Origin: Drosophila miranda
Taxonomy: Eukaryota; Arthropoda; Insecta; Diptera; Drosophilidae
Length of the DNA stretch: 64,000 bases
Reading direction: 5' to 3'
Assembly (NCBI RefSeq): GCF_003369915.1
Contig: NC_046677.1
Coordinates: 11,842,001 to 11,906,000, forward strand
The notes below the pieces were generated by a model, which searched no databases, was not told the DNA's origin, and saw nothing but the letters and a program-made list of their open reading frames with translations. Both the position numbers and the translations under genes were made by a program. Shown here piece by piece: positions 13,672-23,600 of this stretch (within the stretch, counting starts at the first letter, position 1; the number at the start of each line of letters is the position of its first letter).

Positions 13672-14800
13672 TTATACCCGATACTCAAAATGAGTACTGG
13701 GGTATATTAGATTTGTGGTGAAAATGGATGTGTGTAACGTCCAGAAGGAATCGTTTCCGACCCCATAAAGTATATATATTCTTGATCAGCATCAATAGCC
13801 GAGTCGATTGAGCCATAACTGTCTGTCTGTCTGTCCGTCCGTCCGTCCGTCCGTCTGTCCGTCTGTCCGTCCCCTTCATCGCCTAGTGCTCAAAGATTAT
13901 AAAAGCTAGAGCAACGATGTTTTGGAGCCAGACTTCTGTGATATGTCACTGCTACAAAAATATTTCAAAACTTCGCCCCGCCCACTTCCGCCCCCACAAA
14001 GGACGAAAGTCTGTGGCATCCACAATTTTAAAGATATGAGAAAACCAAAAACGTAGAATTGTAGAGAATGACCATATCTTTAAGACTGCGGAATCTGAAT
14101 TGGATCGTATTATTATTATAGCCAGCATCAAGAAAACAATTTCATTTTTTCTCGCCCTGTCTCTCTCTAACACACACGTAGCATAGGCGGCTTTGCTTAG
14201 AGTAAAACATTAGCGCCTAGATCTCAAAGACTATAAAAGCTAGAGCAACCAAATTTGGTATCCACACTCCTAATGTATCGGACCGAGACGAGTTTGTTTC
14301 AAAATTTCGCCACACCCCCTTCCGCCCCCGCAAAGGACGAAAATCTGGGAATATTCAAAAATCTCAGAGACTATTAAGGCTAGAGTAACCAAATTTGTTA
14401 TCCGCATTTCTGTTCGATCTTACTATAAAACGTGTACCGCAAAATTTCGCCCCACCCCCTTCCGCCCACACAAAGGACGAAAATCTGTTTCATCCACAAT
14501 ATTGCAGATTCGAGAAAACTAAAAACGCAGAATCATAGATAATGACCATATCTATCAGATTGCTGAATCTGGATCAGATCAGATCATTTTTATAGCCAAT
14601 AGGAACAAATCAATTTGCAGTGGCTACGCAGCGCCCGACGTCACGCTCAGACTGATTTTCTGTCTCTCTCGCACGCACTCTTTGTCGTGTGGTTCAATAT
14701 TAGCGGCGTCTGCCGGAGGAGAGCCATACTGACTTAGTATCGGGTATAACCGTAGAGTTGCGGTGTCCGCAGCAACTCACAACGTTCCCCCTCGTTTTGT
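13672..14800 (+). mobile_element. DINE-1/INE-1-family (Helentron-like) non-autonomous element, copy 1
   Basis: The left end reads TATACCCGATACTCAAAATG. It is followed by the conserved block around AAGTATATATATTCTTGATC and AATAGCCGAGTCGATT, then a CTGT/CCGT microsatellite (about 13,830-13,872), several copies of the ACTATAAAAGCTAGAGCAAC word and Drosophila-typical TTCGCCCCGCCC blocks. The right end is AGTATCGGGTATAACCGTAG plus a hairpin-like tail. A copy of the same length and nearly the same sequence is at 32,247-33,372. There is no coding capacity. The family call rests on remembered consensus blocks. Confidence 0.75.
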
Positions 14801-15560
14801 ATTGTTACCATTGAACCGGGGGAGAGCAAAAGATATTCCCGGCTTTTCCTTTCCTATTCTATTTATATATTGACTTAAGCGGACATTCCCTTTCCTTGTT
14901 TACATATATTTTGATCTAAGCCCCATTTATGATAAATTAATGCGCAGTTACTGCAGCTCAAAACCAAAAGCACTTCCCTGCTGCTTAGATTTCCTTTTTT
15001 TTTGTTTATTTATTCAGCTGCAATTTCACTTTTGATGTTCGACAATCGACAATCGCTTAATATGAAATATAATCCAATGAACAGAAGGCGACAGACGGAC
15101 AAAAGTGGTTGTGGGGTCATTCAATATTGCAGATATTACGTATACGAAATGTGGCATGCCCACGACAATTGAGATTATTTGTAAAGGGAAAAAGACTTTT
15201 ATTATTGAGACAATATGATGCAAGCGATTTATCGGATGAAATGTCAAATGAAAATAAAGAATAAAGGGCCAAACTACAGGGGAAATATGCACAATTTTCG
15301 AGATGGTTAAAAGTTTCGCTTTTGGTATACTAGTTTTAGATGTAAATTGTTTCGTGTCTTGAGCTGTGCGAATTTTCATCCACAAAGATAAAATCCAGAT
15401 GGCCTGCTCCAGGACGTAGTCATAAGAAGAACCCAAGCCCACAGTCAGGGCAGTAATTATCAAGACTGCCCATGATGTCTTCAAAATGGAGCCTAGCTTA
15501 CAGGTAGAATCTTCTCAAACCATATCTCACTTTACATCTCCCTCTCAACCTCGATCATAC
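14801..15560. other. Spacer with one unassigned minus-strand frame
   Basis: A minus-strand frame at 15,026-15,484 begins with a hydrophobic, signal-peptide-like stretch (WAVLIITALTVGLGSS), but its first codon is TTG and there is no in-frame ATG. The rest is Ile-rich without recognisable motifs. It could be the start of a decayed secreted-protein gene or chance. The remainder of the stretch shows nothing. Confidence 0.2.
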
Positions 15561-15589
15561 ACTGATATAGGGTCATGAGGAATGGCGGT

Positions 15590-15790
15590 CCAAAGGTGAC
15601 ACTCTGCAGCCCATCCGTCTCCCACGTCGAAGGAGACACAGGCTATAGAAGAAAGAGCAGTAGGAAAAGTTTTCCAGCGAAGAGCCAGCCATCTGTGCAG
15701 GGAGAAACGAAGGTTAAGAGCTCTGCAGATTGGTCGGTGGGGTCAAGAGTAAAACGCACCTTGAAGTTGCTTAGGGCATGCTTTCAAGTG
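15590..15790 (-). pseudogene. barr: Highly degenerate barr fragment (exon 1 end, intron 1, exon 2 start)
   Basis: Read on the minus strand, CAACTTCAAG|GTGCGTTTTACTC matches the exon 1 donor of the intact barr copies, and TGCACAG|ATGGCTGGCTCTTCG matches the exon 2 acceptor. The downstream exon 2 sequence is scrambled. The same degenerate module recurs on the plus strand at 36,370 and 41,149, so it is an old paralogue that was carried along in later duplications. Confidence 0.6.
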
Positions 15791-16135
15791 GCGTCTTCTG
15801 GTGAAGATTGTATACTCATCTCCATTACTGACTAAAATAAATAGTTATCAAGTATTTCACACACACGTCTCCGCTGCAGTGGGTGGAAAAAAAGTTCTAT
15901 GTTCAAAAACCCAAAAAAAGGTTCAAAGTACATGTGCTCTCAAAAATATTAATTTATTGTTAATATGGTAGCACACACATTTCTATTGTTGTAAATCTTA
16001 TGACTTAGAACGGGGTACCGTTTGAGAAATGGAATTAAAAAATCATCCAAAAATACATTGGCAATGAGTCCTGCTTCGTTTCGTTTAGTGTTTTGTATGT
16101 TTTGGTGCATGAACATTTTTTTTAAATTGTGTGGA
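15791..16135 (-). repeat. barr 3'-flank module (recurrent)
   Basis: This block contains a CATGTGCTCTCAAAAATATT motif, a TTATTGTTAATATGGTAGC motif, the ACGGGGTACCGTTT sequence and CAAAACATACAAAACACT on the other strand. Versions of the same block lie downstream of nearly every barr copy: 19,216-19,560, 28,862-29,080, 30,700-30,940, 36,005-36,370, 40,785-41,150, and both arms of 45,035-45,500. It therefore marks the edges of the duplicated unit. It includes the AATAAA used as likely polyadenylation signal. Confidence 0.8.
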
Positions 16136-16147
16136 GATTGATTACTT

Positions 16148-18194
16148 CTAAACTTCGTCATCCAGAACTTGCCGGATTTGAAAATCCTCTAGATTCTCTT
16201 GTGGAATCAGTCGCAGTTTCATGTCGTTGGCCAAATGGAGAACCGCATAGAGGGCCACCGATGGGGACAGAGAATCTTTCATTTTGTCACTCAAGACATC
16301 AGGCAACGATCGGTAAACCTCCTGGAAGCTGGCGGTACCCTTCGCGTAGCTTTCTTCCTTTGGCACTGGGTGGGAGGGTATCGATGCCTCATCGACAGGA
16401 CTCAGGAGCTGTTTCTGGATCAAAGAATTGCAGCATTTCTTGAGATTCTTCATGTCGATCACCTTGGAACGCTTCTCAAATGGCACAATTACTTTTGTGA
16501 TCTGAAAAAGAACCAAATAAATGATATTTTAGACACCCTTGGGAATAGTATGTCCCTCAAAGACCCACCTGCCTTGGTGCATCCTTAAATTCGGTGGATA
16601 TCTCCAAGATTGTATCCTCATCCTCATGGATGTTTTGGCTTTGATTGAGCATATCCTCACATGAATCCTCATTCATCATGTCCGTGGGTTCTTCAATGCC
16701 CTCTGCCGACATTCGGTTCATGACAGGATCATCTGTGGTGAAATGTTCGTTGTCAAAAAGCTGTGTTTCGGAATCGTCGTGGTGGGAGCCCCCATCCATA
16801 TCCGTATCATTGCCCAGTCCCTCAACCAGATCGGCTTCTCCAAACCTCTGGCTAACTTTTATACCCGGCGCCGAGTCATATTTTAAAAAGTAATCCGCTT
16901 CAAAGTTGAATTTTGTGGGCCGCACCAGCTTTCGGGCATCCCATTTCTTTTGATTGACCTGTCGCTGCTTTTTTTTGTTAGCATTGAGGGGCTGGAATAA
17001 CTCCTTGTTGAACTTTCCATAGCGCAGATCCTTCATGCGTCGCTTGGAGGTGGCTGCCGCCGTTTTCTTTGGTTTAGCAGCAGTCACAGCATCCATAGGG
17101 CCATTCGACTGGACCAGAGTGGTGAGCGGACGAATGCGCCTGAATTTCCAATGCGCTGGACCCGCCCAAAACTGTGAGATCTGCTCCATGGATCTGTAGG
17201 AGTAGTCCAGCCTAGTGACACCATCCACTGGCCTCAAGTCGTCTATGAATTCGGCCGTTTTCCTCAGACGGCGGCAATTGTTGACGACCGTCTGCTCCTC
17301 GGCGGTGAGTTTTTGCAAATCATTCGATTGTATTTCTAGGAAAATGGGAGGACCTGCTTCCATATCCGGCATGGGCTCACACTCGGCATTCATATCAAAG
17401 GCTACGGATATATCTGTGGGATTCACACCGAAGTCGTCCGCATTGTCCAGCCCCTCATCATCGTCATCATATGTGGGGGCCGCCTCTGAAATAGATCCCG
17501 TCTGGGGCTTGGGATTGGGAGCACTGGTTATCACGTAGCCCGTGTGAAGTGGCCGCAGATTTAATTTGTCCATATGGTTGTACAACTTAGGCAGCCATTC
17601 CGCATTGCACAACTCTTCATTGAGCCACTCCTGGGTGCCAGCACTGAGCGTTTCGCTGGCCATGAGCTCATCCGTCTCCTCCGTCGAATCCCAGAATTTG
17701 TGGGTCGTGCGTAGCCTCATCTCAGAGTCCACGCTGGGCAGAATGTTGTGCATCAGTAGATTGGAGGCATCGAGAGAGCCCACCGTCGAATTGAGCTTCC
17801 CAAATATCGCTTCCTGCATGGGCACCATGTCCAAACGCGCATTCAATGTTTCCTTGTTCTTTGTCACCATTGATAAATTCCTTTTCTGGCACTTGGGCTT
17901 AGGTGCCGCCTGCTGCTGTTGACAGGGAGCAGCATCGCCACCTTCGCCATCACCTGGAAGTCCCTCAGGTAAGCCCATCAAGGTACGAGCATTCAATCCC
18001 GCCGATATACGCAATGCATCTTTGTAGATTGAGTCTACACGCAAGTCATAGACCTTGGCCGAGGCCTCCAGCGAGTAGCCAGTAACCTGTGAAGGTAGAA
18101 AAGTGGGTTAGGAGCTCTCCATATTGGTCGGAGGGATCAAGAGTAAAACGCACCTTGAAATTGTTTAGCTGTTTGTGATGGCGATCCATTAGAT
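16148..18194 (-). pseudogene. barr: barr (CAP-H) paralogue, 5'-truncated, exons 2-3 open
   Basis: Two complete exons are present on the minus strand: exon 2 at 18086-16569 (506 codons, no stop) and exon 3 at 16501-16148 (117 codons plus TAG), joined by a 67-bp GT..AG intron. The product resembles condensin I subunit CAP-H/Barren, the kleisin that bridges SMC2 and SMC4. Diagnostic segments include SQFWAGPAHWKFRR in the centre and the C-terminal winged-helix part KVIDMKNLKK with LPDVLSDKM. Exon 1 survives only as its last ~40 bp (18154-18194), where sequence breaks into an oppositely oriented exon 3 fragment. The first codon of exon 2 reads GTT instead of ATG, which does not matter internally. 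This copy carries 10 central residues that copy A lacks, so it is closest to ancestral length. Without exon 1 and promoter it is probably not expressed as CAP-H. Confidence 0.85.
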
Positions 18195-18231
18195 CATTAG
18201 ATCAAATATCATTAATTTTCTTATTTTTCAG

Positions 18232-18583
18232 GTCACTGATGTGATTGTACTGTTTGCGAAGCGTGGCAAGGTGATCGACATGAAGAATCTCAAGAAACGC
18301 TGCCATTATTTAATCCAGAAACAGCTCCTGAGTCCTTTCGATGATCGGTCGTTACCCTCCCATCCAGTGCCAAAGGAAGAAAGCTACGCCAAGGGTACCG
18401 CCAGCTTCCAGGAGGTTTACCGATCGTTGCCTGATGTCTTGAGTGACAAAATAAAAGATTCTGTCCCCATCGGTGGCCCTCTATGCGGTTCTCCATTTGG
18501 CCAACGATATGAAACTGCGACTCATTCCACAAGAGAATTTGGAGGATTTTCAAATCCGGCAAATTCTGGATGACGAAGTTTAA
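18232..18583 (+). pseudogene. barr: barr exon 3 fragment, frameshifted
   Basis: A TTTTTCAG acceptor precedes an exon 3 homologue that begins with VTDVIVLFAKRGKV. It reads the CAP-H C-terminal segment up to SDKIKDS, where a 2-bp deletion (352 instead of 354 bp) breaks the frame. It ends with TAA instead of TAG. Many substitutions relative to copies A-C show an older lineage. There is no exon 1 or 2 upstream. Instead an inverted exon 1 stub lies 38 bp away. Confidence 0.85.
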
Positions 18584-18649
18584 TGACGAACTTTTTAAAG
18601 TACTGACAGAATACTGATACATTGCTAGAAGTAATCAATCTCCACACAA

Positions 18650-19215
18650 TTTTTTTTGTGATGTGTGTGACTATGCGAACAAAACTGACAGTCTCTCAAA
18701 TGAGAGAGTTGTTTTTATTGTGTTTATACCTTTAAAATGGTACATTATACAATAAGTGTGGCGCCTACTGCTTATCTACGTATGTGTAGTAGCAGACATG
18801 GCTGTAAAGTGGCTGGGTAACATACGTTACGGTATTGGCTTGCATTGTCAGAGGATTGTGATGCCAACGATGTGAGGATTGGCTGCGATCTACCGAGTGG
18901 CGAACTGGTCCGGCCACCCGGGATGGGTTGTCGAAGATATTGGCATTGGCATCGGGATGTGATGCGAATGAAGCGTGAGAATTGGCTGCATGCGAGTGGC
19001 TGCTGGTCCGGCAACCCAGGATGCATTGTCGATAGTATTGGCTTTGGCTCGTTGGCCAGTGTCGTTGTAGTGGCTGGCCTCGTCGTTGGAGATGGCTGCT
19101 GGCTTCTTAAAGTTGGCGTGACGTCACGGCCATAGTATGGCGGCAGCGTCACTGGTGGGGCCTCCAAATTTCGACCATTGAAATTTGAAATTTGGTTTGG
19201 TTTTTTTGATTTCTA
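18650..19215. mobile_element. Unclassified insertion in the barr 3' flank
   Basis: Compared with the flank of copies A-C, about 100 bp is replaced here by ~565 bp of unrelated sequence. It contains a minus-strand frame (18,772-19,167, 131 codons, rich in Pro, Thr and Ser), an internal imperfect ~80-bp direct repeat (CCGGACCAG / CGGACCAG blocks) and an AATAAA on the minus strand near the AT-rich end. The same insert is at 30,124-30,690. The frame is kept open in both copies, but they are recent duplicates, so that is weak evidence for coding. I cannot name the family. Confidence 0.4.
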
Positions 19216-19561
19216 AATTTTTCTGATTTTTTTTATGATTTTTTAATTTTATCTCTTAAACGGTTCCCCGTTCTAAGTCATAAGATTTACAACAATAGAA
19301 ATGTGTGTGCTACCATATTAACAATAAATTAATATTTTTGAGAGCACATGTACTTTGAACCTTTTTTTGGGTTTTTGAACATAGAACTTTTTTCCACCCA
19401 CTGCAGCGGAGACGTGTGTGTGAAATACTTGATAACTATTTATTTTAGTCAGTAATGGAGATGAGTATACAATCTTCACCAGAAGACGCCACTTGAAAGC
19501 ATGCCCTAAGCAACTTCAAGGTGCGTTTTACTCTTGACCCCACCGACCAATCTGCAGAGCT

Positions 19562-19933
19562 TGTTCGGAGCAGAACCCAGCCGATTAGCTGCTTGCCAAA
19601 TAGCACCTTATTCTTGGCCCTCAGCCGCTTATTTTGTTTGTTACTTATGTCTATGTCACTCATTTGTTTGTTAAAGCTCTGCGCTTGCTTGCCCTGCTAA
19701 ACGCTCTCTGCCAGCTCGCTCTTCGCCATCTCCGCTTTGCGTCTGCCTACCGACGTCGGCCGAGCGAAGCTGCGCTTAGCGATCGGAGCGGCAATGTAAA
19801 GGGCAGGCAAGCCACACTTGCAATTTGGATGTCACGCATTAAAGAACATATCGTAATTTTATTTCTGCGCCGAGTTTTATTTAATTCGAAATAATTAGTC
19901 GGCCGATTGGGGATAAAAAACATTATCTCCACA
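19562..19933 (+). repeat. 5' LTR of BEL/Pao element
   Basis: Starts TGTTCGGAGC and ends TCTCCACA. Direct repeat of 25502-25873 with three mismatches in 372 bp. It is expected to carry the promoter for the element's RNA. Confidence 0.93.
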
Positions 19934-19940
19934 TAAAATT

Positions 19941-19958
19941 TGGTGACCCCGACGTGAT
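19941..19958 (+). promoter_or_regulatory. Primer binding site
   Basis: TGGTGACCCCGACGTGAT begins seven bases after the 5' LTR. It starts with TGG, as expected for complementarity to a tRNA CCA end. I do not assign the tRNA. Confidence 0.7.
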
Positions 19959-20307
19959 CTCTGAGTTGCAGTGTCAATTAATAATCATTCGCGATCGACA
20001 TTCGTTAGCCCTAGCAAATTTTCGGCGGTTAAGCACAATTCGGTGCTAAAACACACTTACATACACCTACATACACGCATTGCTGGCTATTAATTTCTCT
20101 GTCGCGACAATTCGGTCAGTGCAGTGCGGTAGGCAGTGCAGCGAACTCACTAATACACACAAGCGGAGTACAAAGCGGAATCGGACAGCTCGCACAGCCG
20201 CACAGCTAAAGGCATTAGCTGTAATCCCTTTGCTTTCGGTTCCCACGTTTATACGTATACAGGGTGTCTTTTTCGGTCGTGCTGAGAGACTCTTTTAAAA
20301 CCTCAAC

Positions 20308-20649
20308 ATGGCAGCACCTGAGCCTACCAATGTCGCGAACGCAGCAATGCCGAGTGATGTAGATTTCTAAAAGCACAAGGCCGAGTCCATCGCGCGCCAA
20401 CTAAAGGCCATGGATCGCTTTCTCACCAAGGAAGAGCTTGCCGAGTTAGATGAGGCAGAACTTCAAGCTCGCTTAGAGCAAATCGAGCGAATGAATGCGG
20501 ATTTCGATGCCGCTCAAACGAGCCTTGAAAGGCTGGATTTCCTGCAGTTAGCCCATGATGCCCGGCTTGATGGCTGCTCGCACGGTAAATGTTGCCAATT
20601 CAACGGCTCGGCATACTCTCGAGGGGAATTCGTCGTTGTTCGCCTATAA
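20308..20649 (+). pseudogene. Gag N-terminus, interrupted
   Basis: A natural-looking gag start (CAACATGG at 20308) opens a frame that hits TAA at 20368, continues in frame through MDRFLTKEELAEL and a Glu/Leu-rich helical segment, and then runs out at 20649. The gag-pol continuation lies in the next frame from about 20,545. The N-terminus therefore carries one nonsense codon and one frameshift. Programmed frameshifting at such an early position would be unusual for BEL/Pao, so decay is more likely. Known family members encode the capsid precursor here. Confidence 0.7.
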
Positions 20650-23600
20650 TAGTATAGGCCGTTCTCGAATGCCCGAGTTGCAGCTTCCGCGATTCGGGGG
20701 GAACTACATGGATTGGTCAGAATTCCACTCGATGTTCTCGACAATGGTGCACAAAGACCATCGTATACCAATCATCGAAAAATTCCAATATCTTCGTGGA
20801 TGTCTAGATGGTGCTGCGCTGGATACGATTCGTTCCTTGGAACTTTCTAAGGAGAATTACGACAAGGCGTTGAATTTACTAATGTTGCGATTCGATAATA
20901 AACTGTTAAATTTTCAGGCACACGTCAAGGCTATTTTCGGGCTGCAAGGGGTGGAGAAGGGCTCGGCTATCGGCTTGCGCGCGCTCAGCGATAAAATCAA
21001 TTCGCACTTGCGTGCACTTCAGACCTTGGCGACCCCGCAGGAGATTTCCGATGGGTTGCTGATCTTCATCATAGGCACGAAATTGGACCACAAGACCAAG
21101 GAGAAATGGGAAGAGAACTTGCCGACGTCGGGATTGCCTCGGTGGTCAAGCATGGCCTCATTCTTGGAAGCAAGATGTCGGATGCTGGAAAATTTGGGAT
21201 CGGCTATGGTAACAATTCCTAGCCAGCAGGTGGGAAAAAGCACCCTAATCACCTCCATTAACGATCATAATAGCTCAACATGCAAGTATTGCAAATCCTC
21301 CGATCACTACATATCCCGATGCCAGGCATTTATAGATCTCCCTGTTTTTTCTCGATACAAGGAGGTGAAGAAGCGCCATTTATGTCTAAACTGCCACAAC
21401 AAAGGCCATTCATTGCAACGCTGCAAGTCAGGGGCATGTAGAAATTGCCAAGCCAAGCATCACACACTGCTCCACATGCAGTCGGGCGCTGACGCTGAGT
21501 TGCCGTCGCCGAGCACGGAATCGACCCAGCATGATCCTGCAAGTGCCCTAGTAGCAAGCAAATATATTAGCCCTCCCCCCTCGAGTCAAAAATCTCTGCC
21601 TAGCCAAAACGTGCTGCTAGCTACTGCAATCGTATATGTCAGGGGCCGTTTTGGATCGCTTATTCCATGTCGTGCCATTTTAGATTCCGCTTCTCAGTTT
21701 AACTTTATAACCTCGAGACTCGCCAATCAGCTGCAGTTAGATCCTCACCCGTCTCACGTTCAAATCGCCGGTATTGGAGAGTCAATTCTACCATCCAGCA
21801 AGGCTGTGGACATCGTCCTGCAATCTCAAGACGAAAGCTATCGCGGTTTCCTCTCTGCAATTATCACTGCCTCAATCACAGGAATGCAGCCTAACTTCGG
21901 CCTAGACGCAAAGGATTGGCCAATGCCAAATAATCTAAAACTGGCTGATCCTAATTTCGCCAAGCCCCAGCGTGTCGATCTGTTGATAGGTGCTGGTTTG
22001 TTTTTCGAATTAATGTGCGTTGGACAGATTCGACTGTCAGACCAATTGCCAACATTGCAGAAGACGAAACTTGGCTGGATAGTGTCAGGAAGTATTAAAA
22101 ACTCTGAGAAAGCCCGTGCGGCGCTAGCAGCCGTTGAAGATCCCCCTGTCATCTCCGCTTGCGAGACTAATTTGTGCGATATTGTAAGGCGGTTTTGGGA
22201 AGTCGATGGAGATTATTCGCCCTCATCAATTTCGGAGGAAGATGTTCATTGCGAACAGCATTTCGTCACAAACTGCATTCGCCTAGAGTCCGGAGCTTAC
22301 TCCGTGCGTTTGCCAACCAAATTCAGTCTAGAGGAATTAGGAGAATCGTATCAGCAGGCGCTACGTGGATTTCTCAATTTGGAGAGGAAGCTAGCAAAAA
22401 ATGCACAGCTTAAGGCAAAATATATGGAGTTTCTCCAGGAGTATCGTGATTTAGGACACATGTCGCCAGCTTCGCGGCAGTCAGACCTCCCGCAGTACTT
22501 CTTGCCTCACCATTGCGTCCACAAGCAGGATAGTACAACCACCAAATTACGCGTAGTGTTCGATGGATCTGCCAAAACAGCGTCTGGAGTATCACTGAAT
22601 GATGCGCTAATGGCTGGACCCACCATCCAACCTAAAATTCTGATAACTCTGCTTCGTTTCCGCTTTTTTAAAGTCGCCTTGTGTGGCGATATCTGCAAAA
22701 TGTACCGCTGTGTACGCGTTTCCCATCTCGATACGCTCGTTCAGTGCATCCTATGGTGCAATGACCCGAAGGAGGAGATTCAGGTGTTCAAGTTGGAGAC
22801 TGTTACTTACGGAACCAAACCTGCCGCTTTCTTAGCAATTCGTGCTATGCATCAATTGGCAAATGATGAAGAGTTGCGTTTTCCGCTTGGCGCTGATGTT
22901 GTTCGAAGAGATTTCTATGTCGGTGATCTCATATCTGGAGGGGACAGCATTGATTCTGTCATCAAGATTCGTCAGCAGGTAAAGGAGCTACTTTCGAAAG
23001 GATGTTTTCCCATACGTAAATGGTGTTCCAATGAACCCGCTGCTTTGGAAGGCGTATCGGAGGCGGATCGCGAAAAGTTCCTTACCTTTCATGACGGGAC
23101 TGAAGTAACCAAGGCGCTTGGTCTAGTTTGGGATCCCACCACGGACAATCTTCTGTTTAGCTTCGCTCACGTCGGAACCGCTGCAGGCCCAATATCGAAG
23201 CGTTCGGTCCTGTCTACACTAGCTAGGTTCTACGATCCTCTAGGGCTCATCTCTCCCATCATCACAAAAGCTAAAATATTTATGCAGTCGCTATGGAACG
23301 AAAGCCTAAAGTTGAATTGGGACGAAAGCCTGCCCCAGGATCTACATACGACTTGGATTGAGCTGACTTCGCAGTTGTCGATGGTTAAAAACTTTAAGTT
23401 TCCACGTTACGTGCTTCGGCAGCAAGCCAGATTAGAAATGCACGCGTTTTGTGATGCGAGCCAAGCAGCATATGGCGCCTGTGTATACATGCGTTCGGAA
23501 GCTCTTGGCATTCTGCAAAGTCATCTCTTATGCTCTAAATCCAGAGTCGCGCCCTTGAAAAGTATGACTATCCCCAAGCTTGAGCTGTCCGCTGCCCTCG

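Larger units (their letters stand above)
18087..19440. repeat. Segmental duplication, partner at 29,561-30,940
   Basis: The whole block, made of intron 1 and exon 1 stub (minus), the head-to-head exon 3 fragment (plus), an inserted ~565-bp element and the barr 3' flank, reappears at 29,561-30,940 with only scattered substitutions. Shared breakpoints show that the rearranged block was copied as one piece. Confidence 0.85.

Noticed and set aside
13830..13872. CTGT/CCGT repeats considered as a CRISPR-like or satellite array
   Set aside because: They are the internal microsatellite of the DINE-1 element, and this is a eukaryotic sequence.
17215..17922. Ser-rich open frames opposite barr exon 2 (also at 27,012-27,776, 34,665-35,507 and 39,445-40,287)
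   Set aside because: They are antisense shadows of the barr exon. They change wherever the sense protein is conserved and have no own start context.
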